Positions 9,504 through 15,233 of a stretch of 15,233 nucleotides of DNA are shown in pieces. The notes below the pieces were generated by a model. That model was not told where the DNA came from and searched no databases. It worked only from the letters and a program-made list of their open reading frames with translations. Source of the stretch: an uncultured Haloferula sp. (GTDB taxonomy: Bacteria > Verrucomicrobiota > Verrucomicrobiae > Verrucomicrobiales > Akkermansiaceae). The stretch's first letter is position 1. Each line of letters begins with the position of its first letter. The stretch is taken from contig CAMPGU010000075.1 in the NCBI GenBank assembly GCA_946885645.1, positions 1 to 15,233 of the forward strand, in the 5' to 3' direction. Position numbers and translations under genes: made by a program.

Positions 9504-9989
9504 TTAGGGCTTTCCTGTCGCGATGGCGATTCCGAAAAATATGATTAATCCCAATGTGATCGCGATGCCGAGATAGCCCAGCACGAGGCCCGCGATGGCC
9601 ATGCCGCGCCCGCCCATGGGGACGGGGCTATTCTTGATCTGCGAAAGCGCCATGTGCCCGCAGATCACCGCGGGGATGCCGAGGATCGCGACAAAATAGC
9701 AGGTCAGGTAGCCAACGATCCCGCACACCATGCTGGCGATGGCCAGACCGCTGGACGGGGCCACTGGCCCTCCGTAATAGCCGGGAGCCGGCGCGTAATG
9801 CTGCGGGTAGGGCCCGCTCATCTGGCCGCCCAGCTCCGGCACAGTGCTCAGCGGCAGCCAATCCTTCATCCCATCCCGCCATACCAAGGTCTCCGGGCCG
9901 ATGCTGCCGGCTGAAATCATGGCGCGGATCTCCTGATCCTCCACCGGGCCGCTTTGTCCGGCCGAAGATCCATAGTACCACTGGGACAT
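9504..9989 (-). CDS. GYF_2 and DUF4190 domain membrane protein (shorter copy)
   Basis: This 161-residue protein has the same order as its downstream neighbour: a GYF_2-type domain at about 1-52 (QWYYGSSAGQSGPVEDQEI, then LVWRDGMKDWLPL), a short Gly/Pro/Tyr-rich linker at about 55-78, and a DUF4190 domain at about 80-155 (GLAIASMVCGIVG, then GGRGMAIAGLVLGYLG). It lacks the long charged tail of the other copy. The fabV stop lies 15 nt upstream, so it is probably in the same transcript as fabV. No clear Shine-Dalgarno sequence precedes the ATG. Function unknown. Confidence 0.9.
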   Translation of the reverse strand: MSQWYYGSSAGQSGPVEDQEIRAMISAGSIGPETLVWRDGMKDWLPLSTVPELGGQMSGPYPQHYAPAPGYYGGPVAPSSGLAIASMVCGIVGYLTCYFVAILGIPAVICGHMALSQIKNSPVPMGGRGMAIAGLVLGYLGIAITLGLIIFFGIAIATGKP

Positions 9990-10004
9990 CGCTTGTCAGG
10001 GGGC

Positions 10005-11192
10005 TTAAGCTTGGCTCGGGAGCGGGCGCACGGGGTCGCTATCCGCGGCGTAGTCCACGCCCTCCAGGCCGAAGCCGAAGAGACGGTAGAACTCCTTCTG
10101 ATAACCTTCGAAATCGGCCACGTCGTCAATCGTGGCGGTCGTGACCTTGTCCCAGACGCGGTTCACTTCCTCCTGAACCTCCGGGCGCATTTCCCAATCG
10201 TCAATGCGGATGCGGCCCTTTTCATCGAGCGACGGCCCGCCCTCCGCACCGAAACGTTCAGCGAAGAGCCGGTGGATCTGCTCGATGCATCCTTCGTGGA
10301 TGCCCTTCGCTTTCATGATCTTGTAGAGGATCGAGATATACAGCGGCACCACCGGGATGGCCGAGCTCGCCTGGGTGACCAGCGCCTTGTTCACGGAAAC
10401 CACCGCGGTACCCGGGCCGAAGGCAGCGTTCATGTCCTTCGCGGTCTCCTCCAGGTGCAGCTTCGCGCGGCCGATGGTGCCATCGGTGTAGATCGCCCAG
10501 GTCAATTCGGGACCGATGTAGGAGTAAGCCACCGTCTTGAAGCCCTCGGCCAGCGCGCCGGCCCCCGCCAGCGCATCGATCCAGAGCTTCCAGTCCTCCC
10601 CGCCCATGACTTTCACGGTCTGGGCGATCTCGTCCTCGTTGGCGGGCTCGATGGTGACCTCGGTGATCTCCTTCTTGTCCGTGTTGAGATTCTTGTTGGT
10701 GTAGGTCACGCCGGTCGGCTTGAGGACGGACTTGTACACCTCGCCCGTCACGGGATCGGTGCGGCGCGGGGAGGCGAGGCTGTAGATCACCATGTCCACC
10801 TGGCCGAGGTCCGCCTTGATGGCCTCCACGACCCGCTGCTTCATCTCGGTGGAAAAGGCGTCGCCGTTGAAGCTCTTCGCGTAGAGGCCCTCCTTCGCGG
10901 CGGCTTTCTCGAAAGCCACCGAATTGTACCAGCCCGCGGTGCCGGTGCGGTTTTCCTCGCCTTCCTTCTCGAAGAATACACCGATGGTCGCCGCGCCGCC
11001 GCCGAAAGCCGGGACGATGCGGGAGGCGAGGCCGTAGCCGGTGGAAGAACCGATCACGAGCACCTTCTTCGGCGCACCGGTCAGCGCGGGCTTCGACTTC
11101 ACGTAGTCGATCTGCTCCTGAACGTGCGCGGCGCAGCCCTCCGGATGGGCGGTCGTGCAGATGAATCCACGGATCTTAGGCGAAATGATCAT
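10005..11192 (-). CDS. fabV: Enoyl-[acyl-carrier-protein] reductase, FabV type
   Basis: This 395-residue enzyme performs the last reduction of the fatty acid elongation cycle, using NADH, on trans-2-enoyl-ACP or enoyl-CoA. The Rossmann part has VLVIGSSTGYGLASR at 44-58. The active-site pattern Tyr-(8)-Lys, here YTDGTIGRAK, gives Tyr235 and Lys244, the same numbers as in the well-studied Burkholderia FabV. The start of the protein (MIISPKIRGFICTTAHPEGC) is also typical. FabV enzymes are known for low triclosan sensitivity. The start at 11192 matches the family; the open frame extends to 11276 with Arg-rich sequence that overlaps a hairpin region and is rejected. The ribosome-binding site is weak. 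It is the first gene of a tight four-gene set with two GYF_2 proteins and DUF2752. Confidence 0.97.
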   Translation of the reverse strand: MIISPKIRGFICTTAHPEGCAAHVQEQIDYVKSKPALTGAPKKVLVIGSSTGYGLASRIVPAFGGGAATIGVFFEKEGEENRTGTAGWYNSVAFEKAAAKEGLYAKSFNGDAFSTEMKQRVVEAIKADLGQVDMVIYSLASPRRTDPVTGEVYKSVLKPTGVTYTNKNLNTDKKEITEVTIEPANEDEIAQTVKVMGGEDWKLWIDALAGAGALAEGFKTVAYSYIGPELTWAIYTDGTIGRAKLHLEETAKDMNAAFGPGTAVVSVNKALVTQASSAIPVVPLYISILYKIMKAKGIHEGCIEQIHRLFAERFGAEGGPSLDEKGRIRIDDWEMRPEVQEEVNRVWDKVTTATIDDVADFEGYQKEFYRLFGFGLEGVDYAADSDPVRPLPSQA

Positions 11193-11231
11193 ATCGGCAC
11201 CGGTTTTCTGACGGCTTTCGGGGCGGGAGGC

Positions 11232-11260
11232 AAGGGGCGATGTGCCGCCCCTTTGGCGGC
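11232..11260 (-). promoter_or_regulatory. Two mutually exclusive hairpins between mtfA and fabV
   Basis: In the 71-bp gap between the mtfA stop and the fabV start, AAGGGGCG (11232-11239) pairs with CGCCCCTT (11246-11253), giving 8 bp and a 6-nt loop. GCCGCC (11244-11249) pairs with GGCGGC (11255-11260), giving 6 bp and a 5-nt loop. The two stems share bases and cannot both form. The spot fits a terminator or attenuator. No U-run follows, so the role is uncertain. Confidence 0.4.
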
Positions 11261-11263
11261 GCT

Positions 11264-12070
11264 TCAGTCCCCCCACCCGCTCGGATCCATCCCGTAAAAC
11301 CTCACCAGTTCCGCGAAAATCTCCGGCTCCTCCCGCTTCAGGCCCTTCGCGCGCTCGAAGAAGGTTTCGGTAGCGACGGCGAAAAACTCGGCCGGGCTCT
11401 CGGCGCCGTAGTCATCAAGGACGCTGCGCTTCCCGGCATTCACCCGCTCGCAGAAAGCATCGTAGGCCGGGAGAAACGCCTCCGACCATTTCCCGTAATC
11501 GCTCACCTCCTCCAGCTCCGGCACCCCATCGGCCGGGCCGTGGCTCTGGTCGAGCTGGTGGGCGAATTCGTGCAGCACGACGTTCAGGCCATCCTCGGGA
11601 TTCAGATCCCCTTGTTTCACCGTCTGCCAGGCCAGCACCACGCTGCCGTGGCCCCAGGACTCGCCCAGGCGCACATCCTCCATCCCCCACTCGTCTTTCA
11701 CGGTGAAGGCGTCCGGATATACCAGGATGCTACGAAGCCTCTCGTAATAATCCTGCGGACGGCGGGCGATGAGCAGGCAGGCGGGTGCCGCGATGGCGAG
11801 GCGCATTTCCTCGGTGACCTCCGGTAACCCGCCGCAGGGCTCAAAGTTCATCTCTGCGAGAAACACCTGCATCCAGCCTTCCGTCTCCGCGCGGATCCCG
11901 GCGGGGATCTCCTCCCAGAGCGGGAAGTGTTCGCTGACGATCGCGCGCTGGCGCTCGTCCAGACGCAGCGCCCGGAGTCGCCGCCGCTGCCGTTCCGCGC
12001 GCCCGGCGTGCCAGAAGACGAAAGCACCCACCAAGGCGAGACCGCCGAGGAGAATCCACAGCCCGGTCAT
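11264..12070 (-). CDS. mtfA: MtfA/M90-type zinc peptidase with N-terminal membrane anchor
   Basis: This 268-residue protein has one N-terminal membrane helix (about 3-20, LWILLGGLALVGAFVFW), which soluble E. coli MtfA lacks. The rest matches the M90 zinc peptidase family. The zinc motif HEFAH lies at 167-171, followed by QLDQ. AESPAEFFAVATETFFE at 223-239 holds the probable third ligand glutamate. E. coli MtfA binds the regulator Mlc and has aminopeptidase-like activity; whether this protein has such a partner is unknown. The start at 12070 overlaps the stop of the CorA-like gene by 4 nt (ATGA), so the two genes should be coupled. The open frame extends to 12310, within that gene, and is rejected. 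Confidence 0.9.
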   Translation of the reverse strand: MTGLWILLGGLALVGAFVFWHAGRAERQRRRLRALRLDERQRAIVSEHFPLWEEIPAGIRAETEGWMQVFLAEMNFEPCGGLPEVTEEMRLAIAAPACLLIARRPQDYYERLRSILVYPDAFTVKDEWGMEDVRLGESWGHGSVVLAWQTVKQGDLNPEDGLNVVLHEFAHQLDQSHGPADGVPELEEVSDYGKWSEAFLPAYDAFCERVNAGKRSVLDDYGAESPAEFFAVATETFFERAKGLKREEPEIFAELVRFYGMDPSGWGD

Positions 12071-12813
12071 GAATCTCTGCCGGTTTTCCGGCTCACCAGA
12101 TAGACGAGCACCGCGCCGACCGTCAGCCCGCCGAAGAAAATCAGCCAAAACCACCCGTTCACAAAGTCCGGCAGGTCCACGTTCATCCCGAACAGGCCCC
12201 CGAAGGCAACTAGGGGCAGGAAGAAGCCGGCGAGGAGATTCAGGCGGAAGGCGATTTTGTTCAGCTTCTCCGCCGCCGCCTGCTGCTCCTCGCCCCGCTC
12301 GGCCTTCCAATATTCCAAGGTGAGACGTGCGTCCTGATTGAGCTGGTCCGCCGCCCGCTCGACTTCGCGGGCGCGGTCGCGGTAGGACTTTAACTCGCGG
12401 TTGTCCTCGTCGTGCACCAGGGTCTGCTCGATCGCGATGGCGAGGTTCCTGGAAGTGCGGGCCAGCGGTCCGGCGGCGCGGGCCAGGGCAAAGATCTCGG
12501 CGGCGGTGTCCGCTTCATCGATCACGTCTTCGTGCTCGTCGATGATCTTGGCATAGCGGTCGAGAAGTTCGCCGATCTTCCTGAGACCTTTCGCCCCGGC
12601 GGAATCCAGCCAGACCTCGTCCTGCCTCCGCCAGAAGAGCACGGGCTCGCGTTCCGGAATCCCGGGCTTCGGAACCTCGTGCACCACCAGGAGCAGCTCG
12701 TCCCTTCCCACCACGCAGCGCTGGTTGCCAGGACGGTTGCTCAATTGATCGAGAATCTCCTCCTCGGGCTCGAAATGCGCGGGGAGATAGGGAAAGTCGG
12801 AGCACTTCGACAT
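12067..12813 (-). CDS. Short CorA-like divalent cation channel
   Basis: This 248-residue protein has the CorA architecture in reduced form. A short soluble N-terminal part is followed by a long charged helical region (about 75-190) that would form the stalk helix of the pentamer. A first membrane segment lies at about 192-208, then the GMN signature at 209-211 (GLFGMNVDLP), then a second membrane segment at about 221-240 and a short basic end. CorA proteins carry Mg2+ or Co2+ passively, while some relatives export Zn2+, so the ion is not settled. It is shorter than typical CorA (about 316), the missing part being in the N-terminal domain. It overlaps the downstream MtfA-type peptidase gene by 4 nt. 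Confidence 0.88.
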   Translation of the reverse strand: MSKCSDFPYLPAHFEPEEEILDQLSNRPGNQRCVVGRDELLLVVHEVPKPGIPEREPVLFWRRQDEVWLDSAGAKGLRKIGELLDRYAKIIDEHEDVIDEADTAAEIFALARAAGPLARTSRNLAIAIEQTLVHDEDNRELKSYRDRAREVERAADQLNQDARLTLEYWKAERGEEQQAAAEKLNKIAFRLNLLAGFFLPLVAFGGLFGMNVDLPDFVNGWFWLIFFGGLTVGAVLVYLVSRKTGRDS

Positions 12814-12860
12814 CGCGGGTGCATTTCACGCCCGGCGGACCAAATCTAAAATCCCAAAAT

Positions 12861-13622
12861 TCAGCGGCGGTTCCAGGCCACCAGATCCTCGTAGCGCACG
12901 CCGGTGCCCCCGAAGAGATCGAGTGCCGAGCCGACCGTGACATCGACCCGGCCGCCGGAGAGGTCCTGCACCTTTTCCAAATCCGCCATGGAGGCCGCGC
13001 CGCCCGCATAGGTCGTCGGGCGTCCGCCCCAGGCACCGAGCATCGCGACCAGATCCCCATCGATGCCGCCACAGAGGCCCTCCACGTCCGCGGCATGGAT
13101 CAGGAATTCATCGCACCACGGTGCTAGGCGGTCGAGCGTCGTCGGGGTGACATCGAGATCCGTGAGCGTTTGCCAGCGGTCCATCGCCACCGTCCAGCCC
13201 TGTGCCGTGCGGCGGCAGGAAAGATCGATCACCAGCTTTCCGGCGCCGATGGTTCCGGCCAGCTCCTCGACCCTGGCTGCGGAGAAACGTCCGCTCTCGA
13301 AGAGCCAGGACGTCACGATCACATGCGAGGCCCCGGCCGCGAGCCACTCGCCCGCATTGCCGGCATGGATCCCGCCGCCGATCTGGAGGCCGCCCGGCCA
13401 GGCCGCGAGAGCTTCTTTCGCGGCCTCGTCGTTTCCCGGGCCGAGCTTGATGACGTGCCCGCCGGTCAGGCCGTCGCCGCGGAATTTCACGGCGAACTCC
13501 CCCGCCCCGGCGGTGGCCACGAAGTTTTCCCGCGGCCCCGGCCCGTCATCCCGCAGGGTTCCGCCGACGATCTGCTTCACCTTTCCCTGGTGGAGGTCGA
13601 TGCACGGGCGGAAGCGGGTCAT
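12861..13622 (-). CDS. hisA: HisA, eukaryotic-type ProFAR isomerase
   Basis: This 253-residue TIM-barrel enzyme catalyses the fourth step of histidine synthesis, the isomerisation of ProFAR to PRFAR. The N terminus (FRPCIDLHQGKVKQIVGGTL) and the middle (LVIDLSCRR, then DRWQTLTDLD, then EFLIHAADVEG) follow the version found in yeast and plants (TIGR02129 from memory) rather than common bacterial HisA. The two likely catalytic aspartates are Asp9 and Asp133. Phosphate-binding glycine motifs are GGGI (82-85) and YAGG (205-208). No other his gene lies in the window, so it is a stand-alone gene here. Its start at 13622 lacks a Shine-Dalgarno site, and the CorA-like gene follows after 47 nt. Confidence 0.93.
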   Translation of the reverse strand: MTRFRPCIDLHQGKVKQIVGGTLRDDGPGPRENFVATAGAGEFAVKFRGDGLTGGHVIKLGPGNDEAAKEALAAWPGGLQIGGGIHAGNAGEWLAAGASHVIVTSWLFESGRFSAARVEELAGTIGAGKLVIDLSCRRTAQGWTVAMDRWQTLTDLDVTPTTLDRLAPWCDEFLIHAADVEGLCGGIDGDLVAMLGAWGGRPTTYAGGAASMADLEKVQDLSGGRVDVTVGSALDLFGGTGVRYEDLVAWNRR

Positions 13623-13669
13623 GGGCGGGAGACAGTCCGCACTGGATGCGGAGAGTCAAGCTGGCATGG

Positions 13670-13692
13670 CGGCCGCGATGGATCGGCGGCCG
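13670..13692 (-). terminator. GC-rich hairpin after the small secreted protein gene
   Basis: CGGCCG at 13670-13675 and 13687-13692 forms a 6-bp stem that inner CGA/TCG pairs can extend. It starts 18 nt beyond the stop codon of the secreted protein gene on the minus strand. No T-run follows on that strand (one, CTTTCTT, follows on the plus strand), so a terminator role is only possible. Confidence 0.3.
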
Positions 13693-13710
13693 ACTTTCTT
13701 GCGTATGGAA

Positions 13711-14091
13711 CTACCCCTCCTTGGTAGCTTCGATCTTCTTCCCGTCCTCGTTCTTCCCGCGCAGCTTTTGGTGATCCCGGGACAAGGTTAGCGTATCGAC
13801 GAAGAGGCCTTCATCCCATTTGAATTCATACTTCGGATCATTGGCTTTGGAATCAAGCACCCTCCAAGTCCCCTTACGATTCGTCGGCTTCGCGGTGAAT
13901 GTGCCATCCGCATTGCACTCAACGATCTGTTTGTCCATCCACACCCATTTGCCGATGATCCATTCCACCTTCTGCTTATTCGGATCCTCCTTTTCATTCT
14001 CAAGCTTCTCAAATTGTCCGGATGCCGGGACACCGAGGAATAGAGCAACCAACGAAAGGATGCCCATCAATAGCTTGGGTGAGCGGGTCAT
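13711..14091 (-). CDS. Small secreted protein of unknown function, AT-richer than neighbours
   Basis: This 126-residue protein has a signal peptide (MTRSPKLLMGILSLVALFLG, probable cleavage near residues 22-25, ASG). The mature part has about 100 residues with repeated beta-strand-like patterns: IIGKWVWMDKQIVECNADGT, then KGTWRVLDSK, then FVDTLTLSRDHQKLRGKN. This resembles small lipocalin-like or WD-type one-domain secreted proteins in which a G-K-W start is followed by D-G-T-F and G-T-W. I cannot name a function. By hand count about 49% of bases 13801-14100 are G or C, against roughly 65-70% in flanking genes, so it may be a recent arrival. The start at 14091 gives the signal peptide; the frame continues to 14193 in sequence unlikely to be coding. 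Confidence 0.75.
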   Translation of the reverse strand: MTRSPKLLMGILSLVALFLGVPASGQFEKLENEKEDPNKQKVEWIIGKWVWMDKQIVECNADGTFTAKPTNRKGTWRVLDSKANDPKYEFKWDEGLFVDTLTLSRDHQKLRGKNEDGKKIEATKEG

Positions 14092-14149
14092 ATGCTGATA
14101 ATCGAAGTCCGCTGCCTCGACACAAGTTTGAAAAGACGCCCATCCACCT

Positions 14150-15233
14150 TTACGACACCCCGCTCCGTGCCGCGGCGTGACCCCGTTTTTCATCGATGAA
14201 CAGCGTGAGGATCAGCCCCACCCCGAGGAAGCCCGCCAGCAGCAGCAGCGCCTGGGGCGTGCCCACGGTGTCCTTCATCCAGGCGAAGGGAAAGGTCATG
14301 ATCGCGGCTAGCTTGAACATCAGCCCCCAGATGCCGAACATCTCCGCGGCGCGAGCCGGCGGCGCGAGGTAACCGACGAAGGCGCGATTCGCCGATCCGA
14401 GGGATCCGAGACCGAAGCCCAGCAGGTTTCCGATAAGCCACAGCGGCCATTTGACGAATTTCCCGGGATTCCCGCCCCCCGCCACGAAGGCCTCGTGCAG
14501 GTGGGCGTAATAGGCGAACCCGGAAGCCGCGAGAATCCACACGAGCAGGAGCGCCACGGTCGAACGCCGGTGGCCGAGCCGGTCCTGGAATAGCATGGGC
14601 ACGATGGTGCCCGCGATGCCCGAGACCGTGATGACCGCCACGAAGATCACCATTTGCTCCTGCTTGAAGCCGTACTCGCTGGCCAGCTTGCTCGCGAAGA
14701 AAACCACCACGCTCATGCCCGTGCCGTAGAACAACGAGGCAAGCATCAGCATGGCGAGATCCCGATACCCCCTCAAATGGCCGACGCTCTCCCGCAAGCG
14801 GGTCAAACCGGCCGCGAAGATATTCCGGCCGGGATGGACGCTGCGTGCCACGAGGGGCTCCTTCAGCCACAGCATGGTGGGAATGGTGAAGAGCAGGAAC
14901 CACAGTCCCGCGAAGACGAAGAAGGGCCGCCACTGGTCGGGAGCCTTCAGATCCAGCGCGATCATTCCTCCCGCCGTGGCGCACAGCAAAAGCAGCGCGG
15001 CGAAGTAAGCGCAGCCCCACGAAAAACCGCTGACGCGGCCCACCTCATCCTGACGGGCGAGCGAAGGCAGGAAGCTCGCGAGGAAGTTCTCCCCGATGGC
15101 GAAGGCGAAATTCGCCGGAATGTAGAGTAGCATCGCCAGCCAGATCTGGCCCGGCTGGATGAATCCGAGCAGGCAGGTGAAAAGGCTGCAGATCAGCCCC
15201 GTCGCGATCAGGCCCCGCTTCTTCCAGGCCCTC
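14150..15233 (-). CDS. MFS transporter, UMF1/Atg22-like, cut by the window edge
   Basis: The visible 360 residues are the C-terminal part of an integral membrane transporter. The reading frame is open to the right edge, and the start codon lies beyond it; an internal ATG at 15133 is not the real start, because in-frame hydrophobic coding sequence (GLIATGLICSLFTCLLGF) precedes it. Around ten hydrophobic segments remain. GRVSGFSWGCAYFAALLL in the first half and NRAFVGYLAPPARAAEMFG in the second half are typical of the UMF1 family, related to yeast Atg22, for which the usual length is about 420-450. About 60-90 N-terminal residues are therefore missing. The substrate is unknown. The small secreted protein gene begins 58 nt after its stop. 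Confidence 0.88.
   Translation of the reverse strand, partial: RAWKKRGLIATGLICSLFTCLLGFIQPGQIWLAMLLYIPANFAFAIGENFLASFLPSLARQDEVGRVSGFSWGCAYFAALLLLCATAGGMIALDLKAPDQWRPFFVFAGLWFLLFTIPTMLWLKEPLVARSVHPGRNIFAAGLTRLRESVGHLRGYRDLAMLMLASLFYGTGMSVVVFFASKLASEYGFKQEQMVIFVAVITVSGIAGTIVPMLFQDRLGHRRSTVALLLVWILAASGFAYYAHLHEAFVAGGGNPGKFVKWPLWLIGNLLGFGLGSLGSANRAFVGYLAPPARAAEMFGIWGLMFKLAAIMTFPFAWMKDTVGTPQALLLLAGFLGVGLILTLFIDEKRGHAAARSGVS

Noticed and set aside
9954..11297. A 447-codon plus-strand open frame opposite fabV
   Set aside because: It is the antisense of fabV, with Arg/Gly/Leu-rich low-information sequence, and no start context.

Overview
The window looks like ordinary chromosomal DNA from a high-GC member of the Verrucomicrobia (PVC group), probably near Luteolibacter or Verrucomicrobiaceae. 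Pointers to this are: the small basic protein at 25-180, of a type shared by Verrucomicrobia and Chlamydiae; an antiporter of the family best known from Chlamydia; tandem GYF_2/DUF4190 membrane proteins; an SHD1-like tail on a lipoprotein; a TrxB with a Cys-containing FAD loop; and weak or absent Shine-Dalgarno sequences before most genes. I see no insertion sequence, phage gene, CRISPR array, tRNA or rRNA. No stretch longer than about 100 bases lacks a gene, apart from the 151-base gap 181-331, which holds a probable terminator.

Left part, plus strand (25-4141): a 51-residue basic protein with its own terminator, an S4-domain 23S/16S-type pseudouridine synthase with a histone-like Lys/Ala tail, AMP-forming acetyl-CoA synthetase (acs), and an unrecognised coiled-coil protein whose ATG overlaps the acs stop codon.

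Middle part (4222-8468): thioredoxin reductase (trxB, minus strand, with a recognisable sigma-70-type promoter) lies downstream of a minus-strand lipoprotein carrying a thioredoxin fold in which both redox cysteines are replaced by serine. Divergent from the lipoprotein are a putative Na+/H+ antiporter and, 6 nt later, riboflavin synthase (ribE), both on the plus strand.

Right part, all minus strand (8446-15233): reading in the direction of transcription, a UMF1-like MFS transporter cut by the window edge, a small AT-richer secreted protein, a eukaryotic-type HisA, a short CorA-like channel overlapping an MtfA-type zinc peptidase by 4 nt, FabV enoyl reductase, two tandem GYF_2-DUF4190 membrane proteins and a DUF2752 protein. 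The last four are packed 6-15 nt apart and look like one operon. Its final gene overlaps the end of ribE by 23 nt in convergent orientation.

Most genes are housekeeping: acetate activation, fatty acid elongation, histidine and flavin synthesis, thiol redox and ion transport. I did not find a clear defence system or biosynthetic cluster. The most interesting items are the redox-dead thioredoxin/SHD1 lipoprotein, the eukaryotic-type HisA, the acs-coupled coiled-coil protein and the fabV-GYF-GYF-DUF2752 cassette.
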